Of a stretch of 64,000 nucleotides of DNA, positions 39,601 to 54,600 are shown one piece after another. Each line of letters opens with the position of its first letter. Positions within the stretch are counted from its first letter, which is position 1. Both the position numbers and the translations under genes were made by a program. The DNA lies in the NCBI GenBank assembly GCA_000499405.2, contig HG738139.1, positions 15,031,723 through 15,095,722 on the forward strand, given 5' to 3'. The notes under the pieces are model-generated. The model saw only the letters and a list, made by a program, of their open reading frames with translations, did not search any database and was not told the origin of the DNA. Source of the DNA: Onchocerca volvulus (Eukaryota; Nematoda; Chromadorea; Rhabditida; Onchocercidae).

Positions 39601-42600
39601 TGTTAAAATTTGAAATTTATTTTCTAAAAATAAAAAAATAAGAGTGAACAACTATCATTTTCTTTTTTTTAATTCTACAATTTTAATTCATAAAATCATT
39701 GCTTTTTATCTGATTGATCATATTTATATCAAAATGCAAGTAATTAAGTTCAATTGGTTAAACTAATTTGAATAGTATGGAAAGTTTACTATTGCTAATT
39801 ATAAATTATATTTGAAATATGGCCATGTTAAGAATTTATTCGACAGCGAATAATTTTTTACGAATAATAACCAAGTAAATAGATCAGTGATGATAATGAG
39901 TAAAGTTCGCAAAATGATGTAATTAAGTTCTATTTTATCCTATTAATAATTATTTTATATAACATTAATTTGTTTAAAAGAATTTAATCAAAGTTTCTCG
40001 GAAAAAAAAGGAAACAAACTTGTTTTTGATGTAATTGAATACCGCATTTGTTTAAAATCAGATTTTTCCTTCAATAATTTGCATAAAAAATAAAAATTAC
40101 AATACTAATCATAAATTTTTATTTTAGATTTAAATAATTAAATATTAAATTTTTATGAATTTCGTTTAAAAAAACTTAAAAAATGACGAATTAATATAAT
40201 TCATCGTAATGCTATATTTAGATTTTCATTTGATCTTCACATCGATTTCATTCTCAATTGTTATTTTTCATCAAATGATAATTGAAATCATTGATAAAAA
40301 TTCAATTTATAAAAATTTAGCAGTCGAAATTCAATTTGTATTTGTAATTAATATTTCATTATAATTAATATTTAATAATTCCAAGAAATTAATTGATAAA
40401 TAAAAGATTTAAAATATGAAAAAAAAATAAACGACATTCGCATAAATTACTAATAGGAAATAAAACAAATCGTTTGATAAAATCATTCGTGTTATAAATT
40501 ATATTTCATAAATAAAATTTCGCAAAATTTCATCAAAAGAGTAAATATTTGCTTGTTTATTTATTTACTTGTTTACTTTGTTTATTTATTTATTTACTTA
40601 TTTATTTTGTCTATTCATTTATTTACATTTACTTATTTGTTGATTTTACTTTTTTATCAATTGAAAAGAAAAAATCAATAAAAGTTAAATCGTATTAATA
40701 AGCGTAAAATTTAGGGAATAAATTATCGTAATTTATTTTAACAGTATTCATTACACAAACTTTTTTTTTTTTCTTTCATTTCAATTTTCTATGAAAATTT
40801 ACGATGTCCTGTCTTTTAAAAATTAATTTCTTTTAATTTTTTTCAAAAAAAATTTTTTAAAAACTCATCACATTTTTGTTTTTTGCCATCCCTAATGTTT
40901 TAATTTTGAATTTTTACTTATAGATAAAAATTTAACAAAAAATAAAAGAGAAGGAATTCTTGAAGAAATTTTTTAAATTTTAAAATGTGAAATGAACTAT
41001 CATTCAAATCGTTCTTCATTAATTACAATTCTTGAAATGCTCAAATGAAGAATTCAATAAAATGTTTTAACAAGAAAAGAAAAAAGATGTTAAAGACTAT
41101 TTTCGTATATTTTATGATTTATGAGAAGTTTCGTATTTTAATTAAAATTTTTGCGACAAATGAAAATTTCTTATATTTAAAAAGAAATTTCGCAAAATAA
41201 TAAACTATGGCTATTTTTAATTAGAAAAAATAAAATTAAATTAAATTAATTAATGCTGTTATTAATCATATCTAATTATAATTTAATTTGAAGTAACACA
41301 GTTAAATCTCTACGATTCATTTAAAAATATTTAATAAAAAAAATATATGCTATTAACATAAAGATCATGAAATTTCTTCTCTCCACGATATATTTGAAAT
41401 AGTACAATTTTATTCTTATCGATAATTTGATAATTTAGTAAAAAATATGAAATTAAATAGTTGAAATATTTGTAAGAAATGTAATCAATCACAAATGATT
41501 GTAATTGTTGGAAAAATTAAGTCGAATTAAATGTGAGTAATTATTACATTTGATGGAACTGAAATCTAAATAAAATGTGATCAAGTTCAAAGAACAAATA
41601 AAATTTTTTTCAATGATAATAAAATTCTTTCCACGAAACACTTTCATGAATATTTAAATTCAAATTGAAATATAATTAAATTCAATATTTCTCACTTTTA
41701 TTTCCAGTAAATAAGAGCATTAGCACATATGAAAAAATAAATTTCAGTCGAATTTTGAACGATTCTAACTTATTTAATTCATAAAGTTTCTTTCAATTTC
41801 TAATTTCAACAATTCTATACAGTCCCATTGCTGATAATCCATTATTTAAAAAAGATTAAATTAATTCACACTAATTGATAATTTAAAATTTCATGAGAAA
41901 AACTATTAATAATAATACTAATTAAAATAATTCGTACTAATTGATAATTAAAAAATATTAACAAAAAAAAAAAATGTCATATAGAAATACCTCAATGGAA
42001 TATTCAAATAACGAATATTTCAACATCATTGATTGTTTCAACGCGTCGAATTCACTTCTCTCAATCGTACTTTTTCAAATTCAATTTTGAAATTTAAAAT
42101 ATTGCGAAATAGAAATTTTTATTTAAATTTCAACAATAGTAGCAAATAATAAAGAATTTGGAAAAAAGTAAATTTTTGTTGGGAAAATTTCGTTTTAATT
42201 CAAACAAAATAATTGAAAGAATTGTTGAAAATAAAATAAAACTTTTTCATATTTCAAAAAATGATTGTACCTTTTTTCTCTTTCCCTTTCTCTCTCTCTT
42301 TTATAATTGTTGAGTTAGGAAAAAAAGAAGAGAGAGAGAAAAGAAGAAGAAGATGAATGCATAGAGGAGGAAAATTTTTTAAATGAAATGAACGAATTTG
42401 AAAGTTTATTTTGACAAAAAAAAAAAAAAATAAAATAAATAAACTGAAACAAACAAAACAGTTAGTCAACCACTTAAAGCAAATGAAAATATTCGGAATA
42501 GTTGAAAAAATTTATTATTTACTCATAAATTTTTTTTACTTACTTACTTTTTACTTCAATATTTGATGAAAAAAGTAAACGAATGAATCATTTCGAATTT

Positions 42601-45600
42601 TTTTAATTTCTCTTTTCTTCCCCCCAAAATATTGATTGAGAAATTTCAAAAAACTCTGATGAATAATGGGAACAAATGTTACATTATTGGTTTGCAATTT
42701 GCTTTTCACAAAAATTTAACCGAAAATTCTGTAATTTGTGCGAAGAACAAAGTCGAAAATTCAACAAGCTTTTCAGAATTAACGAACATTTCATTATTTC
42801 ATTCAAATATCACGTCATTATCAATTAATTATCTGTTTAATGATCAAAAATGATATGATGAATTACCTATGAATAATACTGTCCGAGAAATCTTAATTTG
42901 AAATATCGGATGAATCATAATGGTTTTTTTACAATTTTTTATTTAATCTTTCCTTTCCTCTTTCATCTCTATTAATTTCATATTTCGAATTTAATTTCTA
43001 ATTATTATATTTAGTCAATTTTATTACAAAAAAAAACTGGAAAAATTTGCTCTTTTTTCATGGGAAGGAAAAAAATTTTTTTAGTTAAAGTAATGAAATT
43101 ATTTGAAGAATAAATCAAATAATCTGATTTTTGAGTAACTAATTAATCGAATTAAAAATTTGAAATTTGCGTTATAAAAGTGACATGGAGGGAAGAAAGA
43201 AATAAAAGTACTTTTCGTACAATTAAAAAACATCAAAATCATTGATGAAATCGGTCATTTGTTCTCTTAAAAAATTATTGGAATGTAAAAATTTCAATCA
43301 ATTGTTTCATTATTATTATGCAAATTTTTGAATTAAATGGAAATTTCAAAAAAAAAAAAAAATTAAAATTCTCTTACGATTAACTATTGACTCATTATTA
43401 TCCATAATATTCTGTTATTATCCATCATCTGATTTACCGACATAAATTAGAAAAGAAATTGAAATATTTGAAAATTGAAATTCGAATAATAGTATCAAAA
43501 GATGAGAAAACTGAAATAAATGTTAATTTAATTTTCAATTAAAATGAAATTAACTTACCACCGCAATATCGTCAGCAAATTTTGAACCAATTTTTTTAAT
43601 TGCAGTAGTAGTAGAAATATTTGTTTCAGTTGTAATTGTTGAATCAACAGGTAGATGAATTGATATCGATGGATTATAATATGATGTATTTCTTATTGGT
43701 GAACTGAAAAAATCAATAATTATAATCAATAATTTATGAATATTATTAATTATTGAGAAAAAATTTTAATTGCAAAAATTTTTCGATCATAAATAAGTTG
43801 ATATAATTTTGTAATTGAAAAAAATTTAAACAAAAAAAAAACTTATTTCACCTTACATTATTGCGATTATTGTTATTTTGAAATTTTTCCTTAAGCGAAA
43901 AACTAAATTTAATTCAGAAAATTAGTAAAGAAAAAAGTTAAACGTTTAAATAGTAAGTCAATACAATTAATTAGGACAATTAAGAGAAAATTGGAATTGA
44001 AAAAGGCGAGAAAGTTTAAAAATAGTAATTTTTCGGGTGTATATTACATATTTTTAAACAAAATAAATTGTCGCATTTACAATAAACATATTGATAATGT
44101 TCTATGTGAAAACAAAAATAAAAAAGTGTAATGAATGTTAGTGCATTGATTAATTGTCAAAATAATAAATAAACTTAATAATTAAACTTTTTTTTCGTAA
44201 AAACATGAAGTTTTGCTTATTTCTAATGCGACATGCGACATGCGACATATTCTACCATATCTCACTAATATTCTTTGAAAGATAATATTTTGGAATGTAA
44301 GAATTTTCAATGATGACATTCTTCCAAAGATATATCTTTGAAAGGTCATGAAGAGGTTATGAACTTTTCATTCTTTCAAATTTTTTTCTTCCATCTATCA
44401 CCATTCCCTGTCTATTTTGATTGCGATCAACATATATCTTTGTTATATCAATTAAGTGATTTCTATATACGGTATTCTACCATAGTATCATTATACTATA
44501 TACAGTATTCCCAGAAATTTCTACGACACTTTTTTTAATCAATTTATCTTATCTATTCTGTGGCGATTAACATGTATTTTTATAATATCAATTCAGTGAT
44601 TTTTATCGAAAATGTCTTAATTCTTTTATATAATATATGACAACTTTTTTACTTCTATATATGGTATTTCTACTACAGTACCATTATATCATATATTCAC
44701 AGAAATTTCTACCATACTTTTTTCACCTATCGATTTCTTTTTTGTTTTTGTTTTTTTTCATTTTAGCATTGTACAATTCTCAAAATCAATTTGACAAACT
44801 ATTCCCTTGACCAAATGAATACAATTTCGAGTAATATTTGAGGGAAAGGCCTTAATTTCAATCTAGTATATGATATTTTTTGGTTTTCAAAGTTTAAGAA
44901 AATAAATACCAATTTTTCAGATGAAAAAAAAACTGCAAAAAAAGGTGCAATAGGAAAAAAAAAGCTGATTTCCCATAAATAGTTCTAGATAGGAATATAT
45001 TTTGAACAAAAATTTTCTTTTTTTTTCCAATATTTATACCTACACATTTCTTTTCTGAATAATGCAAATACATTTCTATTTTCATTTCTTTTTTTTATAT
45101 ATTGTTCACTTATTTCATATATTTATAAATTTATATATTTTTTGTTTTCTTCTTTTATATTTCGAATACTTTTAAAAAAATATTTTTTTTTTAAATTTTT
45201 CCGTATTATTCTCGTGCATTCCTGATTTTGTTATTGAAAGTTTATCAATATATGAAACAACGATTTTATCTGAAAAATAACCAAAAAAAAAAGTGATTTG
45301 AAAGTTTTTTTCAGGAAACTACGGAAAAACTTTCATAAACATTTTTTATCGATTAAATTAATCATATTTTTTTTATTCTCATATTATATAAATATGAGAA
45401 TTGTTACAATTACGATTATAATTATTTAATTAATTGCTTCAATTAAATGAATAAGATAAGCATGTGAATGCTATGGTAATATCCGTTAATTATCCAAATT
45501 TGCATAAAATTATTCTATTATTGAAATTTTGCATAAAATTAAAATTATGCGTAATAAAGTTCGTTTAAAATTACTGAAACTTTTAAGTCACCTATATTGA

Positions 45601-48600
45601 TAAGAATGCTACAGTCTGTTCCTAATTTTTTTAATTTAATTAAAAATTAAGTAAATAAGTATGATTAGTTTAAAAAATTACTTAGAAAAGCAATCATTAG
45701 AAAACTTAATGGTAACGATGGCTGAAGGAAGAAATTAAGATGCATATCATTCATGTAAAACTTCTATTTCATTATTACAATTTAGCAATCCATTTTTTTT
45801 TTTCTATTAAAGATTATTTTCAAAAAAGTAATTGTCGTCATTTTATGAGCTCTCGTTAAGTGTTGATTAATTAAGTGATTAAGTGATTTACAAGCTCTCA
45901 TTAAAACTCAAAAATAATTTAAAATTATTCCTTTTTAAAGGTAATTTTTCATTTTAATGAAACTTTGATGCAATTACGCTTGATAAACTTTGAGTCTAAA
46001 ATTATTAAGAAACTTTTAGTTAACCTATATTCAGGTGAGGCAGAATCTGTATAACGTGTTGTGGATATAGTTTCCTCGTAAGTTGTTGATTCGCTTCGAT
46101 AACCTGATTCACCAATTCGTTCGATCACTTGTGAATCTTGATTTGTACCATTTATGATATTCTCGTAGTCACTGAGAAATTCTCGTAATGATCCTGATTT
46201 GGACCTGAAAGAAAAGTTTTTTATTTTTACAAAGTTACTAGGTGTCAAAGTTGAATAAAGTTTTGAAACTTTTCTTGTTTTGCATCTGCTGAATCAAACA
46301 ATCATTACTTTTCCAATACTAGGCTTGATGGAATCGAAAAATTAATATTTTCCTATTTAATTCACTTACAATTAATTACATATCTTAAAAACTTAGATTT
46401 AAATTAACAAATGGATTTAAAAAAACTTTTGCTCAAAATTATTTCAATTATATATACAAAATACAATAAATTTTTAATGCGTATAGAAATGTTCTGTTGA
46501 ATACCGTATTTGTTGCTACGGTAAGCAATTTTTCTGTAACTTATACCGTACCACGAAATGGGATATTTTAGCATGCTAAACTAGCATAAATTGCAGTATT
46601 AATATTAGAATTAAATATTTATAGAGCAAATTTTTCAAATAAAACTTTCCAAATTGATATAAAAAAAATTGATGCTACAATGTACTTCTAATAAAACAGA
46701 AGAAAAAATTTGAGTTAATTTTAAATTTCGAAATATCAAATTTTGAAAATTCAATTGAAATTGACGATTATTATAAACATTTAACTCATGTAATATTATA
46801 ATTGAGAAGTTTACTTTTTTACTTACAACGAATTTTATTTGAATAATTTTATGAAATGAAATAAAATATCAACAAACTACGTTATGCGTGAATTTGCTTA
46901 TAGCATTAAATGATAATTTTCAGAAGAATTACTATCTGTTAAAATAAAAAGATTCAAATTGTGTTATGAAAGTACTAGGAATATTTATTTTGAATTAATT
47001 TTTCTACTTTTGATTGTTTGAATAAAAGTAAACATGAAAAGTAGGACATCCATTTCATTTCAAATTTTTTACGATTCAATCTCAACGATTTTACATTTAA
47101 AATACAACGAATAACATCGGATAAAGTATATAATCTCAATTCATAAAATCTTTTTTATTTACTAGAAAATAATATGATGCGAAAATAATTTACCGAATAT
47201 TATCATTTACAATATTATCATCGTCCTTATCATTTTTATCAACATCTTCAATATGGCAATTTCTTCCATCAATATCATTGACATTGTAATGATTATCTTC
47301 TTCGCTTGAAACTATGGAAACATCGAAAAATGTACTAAACAATTGCTGGATTTCGACCAATAGCCGTAGACTCATCTTTTATATTTTTATCATCTTTCCA
47401 TTTTTATCGATATAACGATAATTTACAGAGTAATTTAATTAATTACGAGAGAATGATAGGGCAAAAAAATTCTTGATGTTCAGTAGCAAAAGGAATCGAT
47501 TGAATTGCTGTTGTTGTACAGTTTTGGAACAAATTTTAAGAAGGAATTTTCATTTTGTAAAATTCATTGGAATAAATTTCTCGAATAACTACGGTAATGC
47601 AGAGATGAGAAATTGTGTCAAATCACACAAAGTTAGAGCATGTAAAAATATCATCGATGATGTTATTGTTAATGAAATAATGATGAATTACTCATGGAAA
47701 TCGATTCAGTTTCTTTTCTTAATTTCTTTTTTTTTTTTTTTTGATGTCTTCTATTTTGATGTCATTTTAATTGTTTTGAGCTTTCATCCCTTCATTGTTC
47801 TACCGAATTTCTGTGAGTTTTATTATGATTAAAAATATTCATGTGTAGTAAATAAACTTATATTAATATCTAGCTAGGCAAGAAAAAGAAAAAATTATCA
47901 TATCAGCAAAAATTATGAATTTTATAGTACTTATTGGGTAAGTATAATAAATTCTTATATTCTCGATAGTTAATACTAAATACGCTTAAAAATTATTCCT
48001 GGAAAAATAGAATAAATTCTCAAACGTATATTTGAAAATTATTCGAACATTATTTGAACAAATATTCTATTAAATTATTTGATGATTTGATAAAAAGCGA
48101 GAAAACGAATCATTAATAGCTGAAGACTTACAAATTAAATAGCTTAAAATCAATCAATAATTATATTTCATTATGACTCTTTCAAAATAAATTTTTTAAA
48201 AGTTATTTCATTACGAATCAGCAAAATTTCCGTTTCTTGCCAATTTCGATATTCACGGATATATAAATTTGTATCAGTATCTGTTAGCAAAAAAAAAAAA
48301 AATTATTATTTTGGCAAAAATTACGAATTTCGTAGCACTTCTGGAAATAAAAGATGGACGATTTACCACTCTAATTTAGTTTTTAAAATTTCAACAATTT
48401 CAAAATCTTCCGAAACTTTCGCTGTCACATCCTTAAAAATAAGTTCTTATCGGTAAATTAAGAAGAAAGAAGGACCGAACTCTACTTCTCAATATTTGAA
48501 GTTCATTTCTTAATGTGCTGAAACGTAAAATGGACATTTTTCCCTTTCCTTTAATTGATCATTTGATGTTATATAATTTAAATCATTTTGTAAATACTAT

Positions 48601-51600
48601 CGAAATTTTTTAACAAAATGAATTTACTAGAAAAAACGAAACGTTTAAAAGATGAATTGAATATTTCGAATAATTCTAATTCAAATTTCAATATTATTTA
48701 ACAGTTCTAAATATTTCTATGAAATGTAAAATCAATTAAATATCTATATTTCTAACCGAAAAATAAAAAAAAAAAAAAATTGGAAAATATTAGATCTAAT
48801 ACGAAAAATATTAGACCAATATGCAATGATAAATTATGGTAAATCAATTGGCAGTTCTACTGATTCTGATATCATCATTGTTTTCACAATACAAAAATTA
48901 TTAGAAATGAAATTTTTTTTTTTTGTTTTATTTGATTTAATGTTATTTACTGTCCAAAACAAATTGATCACTTGTCAAAAAAAAAAAAAAGTTCTTAAGA
49001 AATGTGCGTAATTAATCAATCTGTTTTTCGATGCATTTAACTGCAATGATTCATTAAAGAAAGGAAAGTTTTATTAATATATATTATAAATTATCGAGAT
49101 TTCAAATAATAGAAAATTTCCAAACGAAATTTTTAATTTTTTGAATTTTAAATGTTTGAATAGCGTTCGGATTTTGAATTTTTTCATTGATTAAATTTAA
49201 AATTTTGTATTACAATTTATATTAATTTTGCATTAACGTGAAAAGTTAGCAAACTAACAGAAATTCGATTTTTAGCCAAATCAAACTTGACATTAAACAT
49301 ATGGCGCCAAATGTTTGAATCACTATTCATATTTTGAATTTTTTCATTCACTAAATTCATAATTTTATGCTACAATTCATATTATTTTTCTATGTTGCAG
49401 AAAGGTAAAATTAAATGTCACATATTAAATGTCATTAAATGTCACATAACAAACAAAAGTAAGACAAAAACGGAATTGAAAAATTAGTATTCATTATTAA
49501 ATTAGTACTATACTATTTTCTTTTTTCCCTTCTCTATCTTCTTGTTATTACAGAATATTTATTTCTCTTTCCTTCTTTGCTCTAAAAATCATAAATGAAT
49601 TAATGGTATTCTCACTCGTCATACCATATTTAATATGACACAATTGCATTTCCTATTTTCTCAATTTCCTTTTTCTATGTTTGAGCCAACTATTCGCTTG
49701 ATATTTTTTCAAGAGTTTGATAGAAATATGTATGTATATTTAGGTATCATTATCTGGCCAGATAAAAAAATGTGTACCTGGATATCATTATTTGATCAAA
49801 TAAAAAAAACTATCGGTGATTATTTTTATTTACTTGGTATTTTTTCAATGATTTATTAAAAATCTATGCATATATGTAAGTTTCGTTATTATCGTTTCCT
49901 AGTCTAATCAAAAAAAAAAGAAGGAAAGAAAAAATTGATAGTGGTTATACTAAATTTCACTGAACATGACGAGAGAATAGAATTTCATGTTATGAAATAT
50001 TAAATATACTTATATTTGTAATTTATTTTTAAAAAATTTTAATCATTTTGCTTGATCAATGACTGGTTGACCTCACTTTGTTTATTTGTTAATCGGAACG
50101 TTTTGGCGGGAAATATAGTTATCCTTACGGCGTTCTGGAGGGAAACATATTTGTTCTTACGGCGTTTTGGAGGGAAACATGTTTATCCTTACGGACAGAT
50201 TAAAAAGTAGGTATATTCTTATGGAAACTTAATTTATTCGAATGCAACGTTGTTTCAACATTTCAAATCAATCGGTAAGGAACTTGAAACATTATGTCAA
50301 AAGCCACAACTAACATTGACATTTTTATTTATATAAATTCTGTAACAGGAAATATGATCAATTAAAGATGAGAAAAAAAGTTTGTTTTGAGCGATATGAA
50401 TAGCTTATTTAGATATATCTATAATAGATTCTAAGTAAATTCTAAAAATGACGCGTTTAAAAAATTTTAAAATATATGAAGCAAAGGATGATTGAGTTAG
50501 GAGAAATTAAGACTAAAATAATTAATTAAAACACAGAAAAGAAAATAATTCCATTTTCATATTAAAATAAAAATCCATTAGACGGAAAATAATTGGCCAG
50601 TAAACAATTAGTTCCACCAGTTAGTGAGAGATAAAAAGATATTTTTTTATATCTTTATTCTAATATGATTTTTTTAATTAAAAAATAGAGATTAATTTTA
50701 GGTCATCACAATTCATGAATAATTCGCAATTTTTTTGTCTGTTACATCATATGTTGAAGATAAAAAAATAAAAATAGAGTGAATTAATTTGATTTCCTCG
50801 ACAAATTATCTCTATCAAAATAATTTCGACGTATCTTGAAATGTAACAAAAAATCATGAAAATGCGACAGAAATATTAAAACTGTACTGTTTCTTTTTTT
50901 ATCAAATCAATTTAATTGTCAATGGAATATTAATTGTCATGATTTTTACGATGAAAGGAAATCGTGAAATGATAGCTAATATTCGATTACATTTGCAAAA
51001 TAGAACAAGTTTCAGCTGCATTCCTCCAGTATTAAAAAGACAAACTAAATAGTAAACTTTTCGTTATTATTTGTTCTAAGTTTTTCATTTTTCATTTAAT
51101 TTTCTAAATTTATTCACCTAAAAATTGCAATCATTCGTTGAAATAAAAATTCTGAAATGATAGCAATTTATTGCAACATTTTTATATTATTTAAAAATGA
51201 CTATTTAGAAACTGTTTACAGATAAATTTGAAAAGATTATTTTTCCAAAAATTTGAAAGTAAAATGGTGATGAAATGGAATAAACTCTGCGATGCATTAC
51301 AGAATTTAAATTATTGATTGGATAAACAGGTGACAGGGAGAGGATGAAGACTGGAAATAAACCAGAACTAGTGACGAATGATACATTTGCCATCGAATAA
51401 ACAAAACTTCATGCTTATGAAGTAAATATTTACCTGGCCATGTTATATGTGATTGATATATTTATTCTCTTCGTTATTATTAATTATCGATCATATTTTT
51501 GTTTTTAATCCTTCGAACAAATTTTTTAGAGAAAATTTTTCGAAGAAATTTAAAAAATGATTGGAAATTTTTCGTTTTTTTTTCTTTTGTCAATATTGGT

Positions 51601-54600
51601 AATAACGATTGAATATTTTGCCTGGAGAAATGGGTAAATGTTCAAAGTATTGATGAATAATATAATGAAATGCCAGACAATTGGGTAAGATATTCAAGTA
51701 TTGTCATATTCAAGCACAGTCAAACATTAATATATTCATGTTATTGTGATGAATTAGGACAAATTAATTTACTGATGAATTATGAATATTTTATCGAAAT
51801 GAATATTGAAATTTCAACATTTTATTTTGCCTGAGCAACTTTTCTATTAATTAATTTGTTTATTATCATTACTATAAATTAATTATGCTTATCTTACATA
51901 TATATTGATTGTAATTCATATTATTATCATCATTATCACTATTGTTATCATTACTATTTTCATTATTATTATTACTGTTATTATCATTTTTGTCATTGCT
52001 ATTACCATTATTATTTTTACTGTTTTTATGTTCAATCATGATATTGCTTAGAGATTTCTGACAATTTAATCAAATTTAGTGATATTGCATATATTTTTCA
52101 TAAAATGACTCATTGAGATGGTTATTTGACATAATATAATTACGTTTAAATTATATTCTTATCGCTTCTTTTTTTAATGATAGAATTTCTATGTTTTTAT
52201 AATTTTATTATTATATTTGATATATAAGTTTACTATTGAGGTAATTAATATAAGAAATTTTTTACTGGATTTAATTTATCATTTTTCATATTTAACCTTT
52301 GACCAACCTCATATCTGTTTTTCTTTCACCATTTTCCACTATGCTGCCATAATTTTCATGAATCTGATATCCTCTACGATCTTCGCTAGTGGGTGAAATC
52401 CATTCATCAGAATGTTGTCGCCATCCACCGGTAAACCCCCGCTCACCGGCATATCCCCGCTCACCGGTATATCCGCGCTCACCGGCATATCCCCGCTCAC
52501 CGGTATATTCCCGTTCACCGGTATAACCCCGTTGATACTCTTCACGATGCTCACGATAATATTCACGTAGTTCTTTTCGACGTGATTGCTCATCGAGTAT
52601 TTCAGGCTCACAGTTTATTTTAATTGGCTTCCCCTGTAAGTGAAAAAAAAAATGAAAATTATCTAATTTAGTTAATGATTAATTTTATAGGATATATTTA
52701 TTTTGAAATAAAAATTTAAAACATATTCAAATTCAATTATTTTTTTAGTATATTATTCAAATTCGATATTAAGTTAACTTTTAATATAAATGCTTGCATT
52801 TGTTTCAAAATTTTCAAATTAAAATTAAACAAAATTGAGTGAAGAAGAATTATAATGTTGTAACTTACATAATGTGAAGAAGCAGAATCATCAAGTGTTG
52901 TTTCAATAGCCATTGAGATCTGAAAATTTAATTCCAATTAAATTTTCGCAGATTTGTTTGCAAAATAAATATAATTGTTTTGTCATTATGACCAATATTG
53001 AATATGATTGAATTGGAAATGATTGAACAACAATTAATAAATTTCTATAAGATTTCTAAACAATTTAATTACCAAACTTTTTGCTCGATTATGAATTTGT
53101 TTATTCAATTTAAATTTCTTTAATTTATGAAATAATGTTTCAAAACATTTTCTTATTCTAAAATTACTTCAAAAATCTAATTAGAAAAATACAAAGTGAT
53201 ATATGGAAATTAAAATTTCACCTCATTTTTCAAAATTCCAATTTCTCGCAAATATAAAATTTAAACAAATAATACAAATTTAACTACCAGATAAAAATTT
53301 AAATATTAATTGGAATAATAGGTTAGTGTATTTGTCATGCATACTTTTAAGTTAGATATCAAAAAAAAAAAAAAAAAGGAAAATAAAGCAAATTTTTTAT
53401 AAAATTTTTTGCAAAAAAAAAAATGAAATGTTTAAATTAACAAAAGAATCGTTATTGTTAATAAATAAAATAATTTTCTTGGCATTTTCAATTAATTTCC
53501 ATTTTTAAACATTAAAAATTTAATTGAGTTAGTAATTTCTATCGTTTCGTTTGATAACATATTTGTAGTTTTTAGGGAAAATTTTGAAATATTAAAGAAA
53601 CAAAGCAATTCATGCTGTATTAGGAAATTGAAATTATATTTTAATTACAAACATAAAGTGGTATATTAAATCTTCAAATGTGTTAATAATATTAAACAAT
53701 ACTAATTTCAAATTTATGGCTATTTAATGAAAAATAAAAAGTTGTCTAATTATGGCTAATAATTTTATCTTAAAAAATGATCTCATTAATTAATTCCTGC
53801 AACTTTTAGCCAAGCATTTAATAGCCAAATTCGATAAATTCCTTGCAAATTATTTTTATTCCTTAAAAAATATGCCAAAATAATAAAGCAAAAAGAAAAA
53901 GAAAGAAAGAGAAATTTAATAAAGAAAAAAAATTTTTTTTAATTGGGGAACTTAAAATGGGGATATTTTAATACCAAATCATATTCATAAACCTCGACTT
54001 GCATGTATCCGCCGTTTTTGCTACCGTTACCGATAAATTTATCACAACCTTGTCTTACCTGAAATGCATGTCTTTCATTAATTTGTAAAATTAATTAGCT
54101 TCATTATCACCGCATATTTTGATTTTTCTTTTTTTTCATTTTTGTGAAAATTTAAAATTTATGAAACTTCAAAAATCCCGAAAATTGAACGTTTTCTACG
54201 CAGCTGAAAATTTAAACAAAATCATCACATTTCATATGAATTCATACTATTAACTCAAATTGGACAATTGAATTAAATCAAATTAAATTGAATTATCAAG
54301 TTAATTTAACTTGAAACGTTCAAATTGCAAATTTACCATCATAAAACAAGAATGATTACAATCTTATATGATGTTATTCGATGTTATTCGTAAAAATAAT
54401 TCATAAAGAAGCTTTATGGAAGAAATTAGAAGTAAAAATAATTTCACAAATGTGAATTTAAAGTTGAAAAATTGAAAATCATAAAAGAAACTTATAGAAA
54501 TTAGTACGAGCAAAAATAATTTCATAAATATGAATTTTAAAATTGCATAAAAGTTTTCATAAATTTGTAAATTTTGAGTAAAAAAAAGCAAAAATTACAT

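Larger units (their letters stand above)
34917..43558. other. 8.6-kb intron of the long gene
   Basis: Apart from candidate exon B and the repeats listed, the stretch is A/T-rich with no coding-like segment. Positions 38150-43500 show only homopolymers and ATTT-rich runs. Confidence 0.6.
46205..52307. other. 6.1-kb intron of the long gene
   Basis: Holds candidate exon A (47194-47375), the GC-rich 32-bp repeat at 50101 and an ATT-type trinucleotide tract near 51918-52020. Remaining open frames look random. Confidence 0.6.

Noticed and set aside
47473..47832. A 119-codon plus-strand open frame next to candidate exon A
   Set aside because: Its later half is T-rich random-looking sequence and there is no upstream or downstream partner exon.
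51205..51393. A 62-codon minus-strand open frame MANVSFVTSSGLFPVF
   Set aside because: Hydrophobic composition is typical of random A/T-rich frames; no donor or acceptor in phase.
52339..52611. Minus-strand frame with PVSGD-like repeats
   Set aside because: It is a frame-shifted shadow of the hexapeptide exon. The chosen frame has proper splice sites and matches neighbouring phases.
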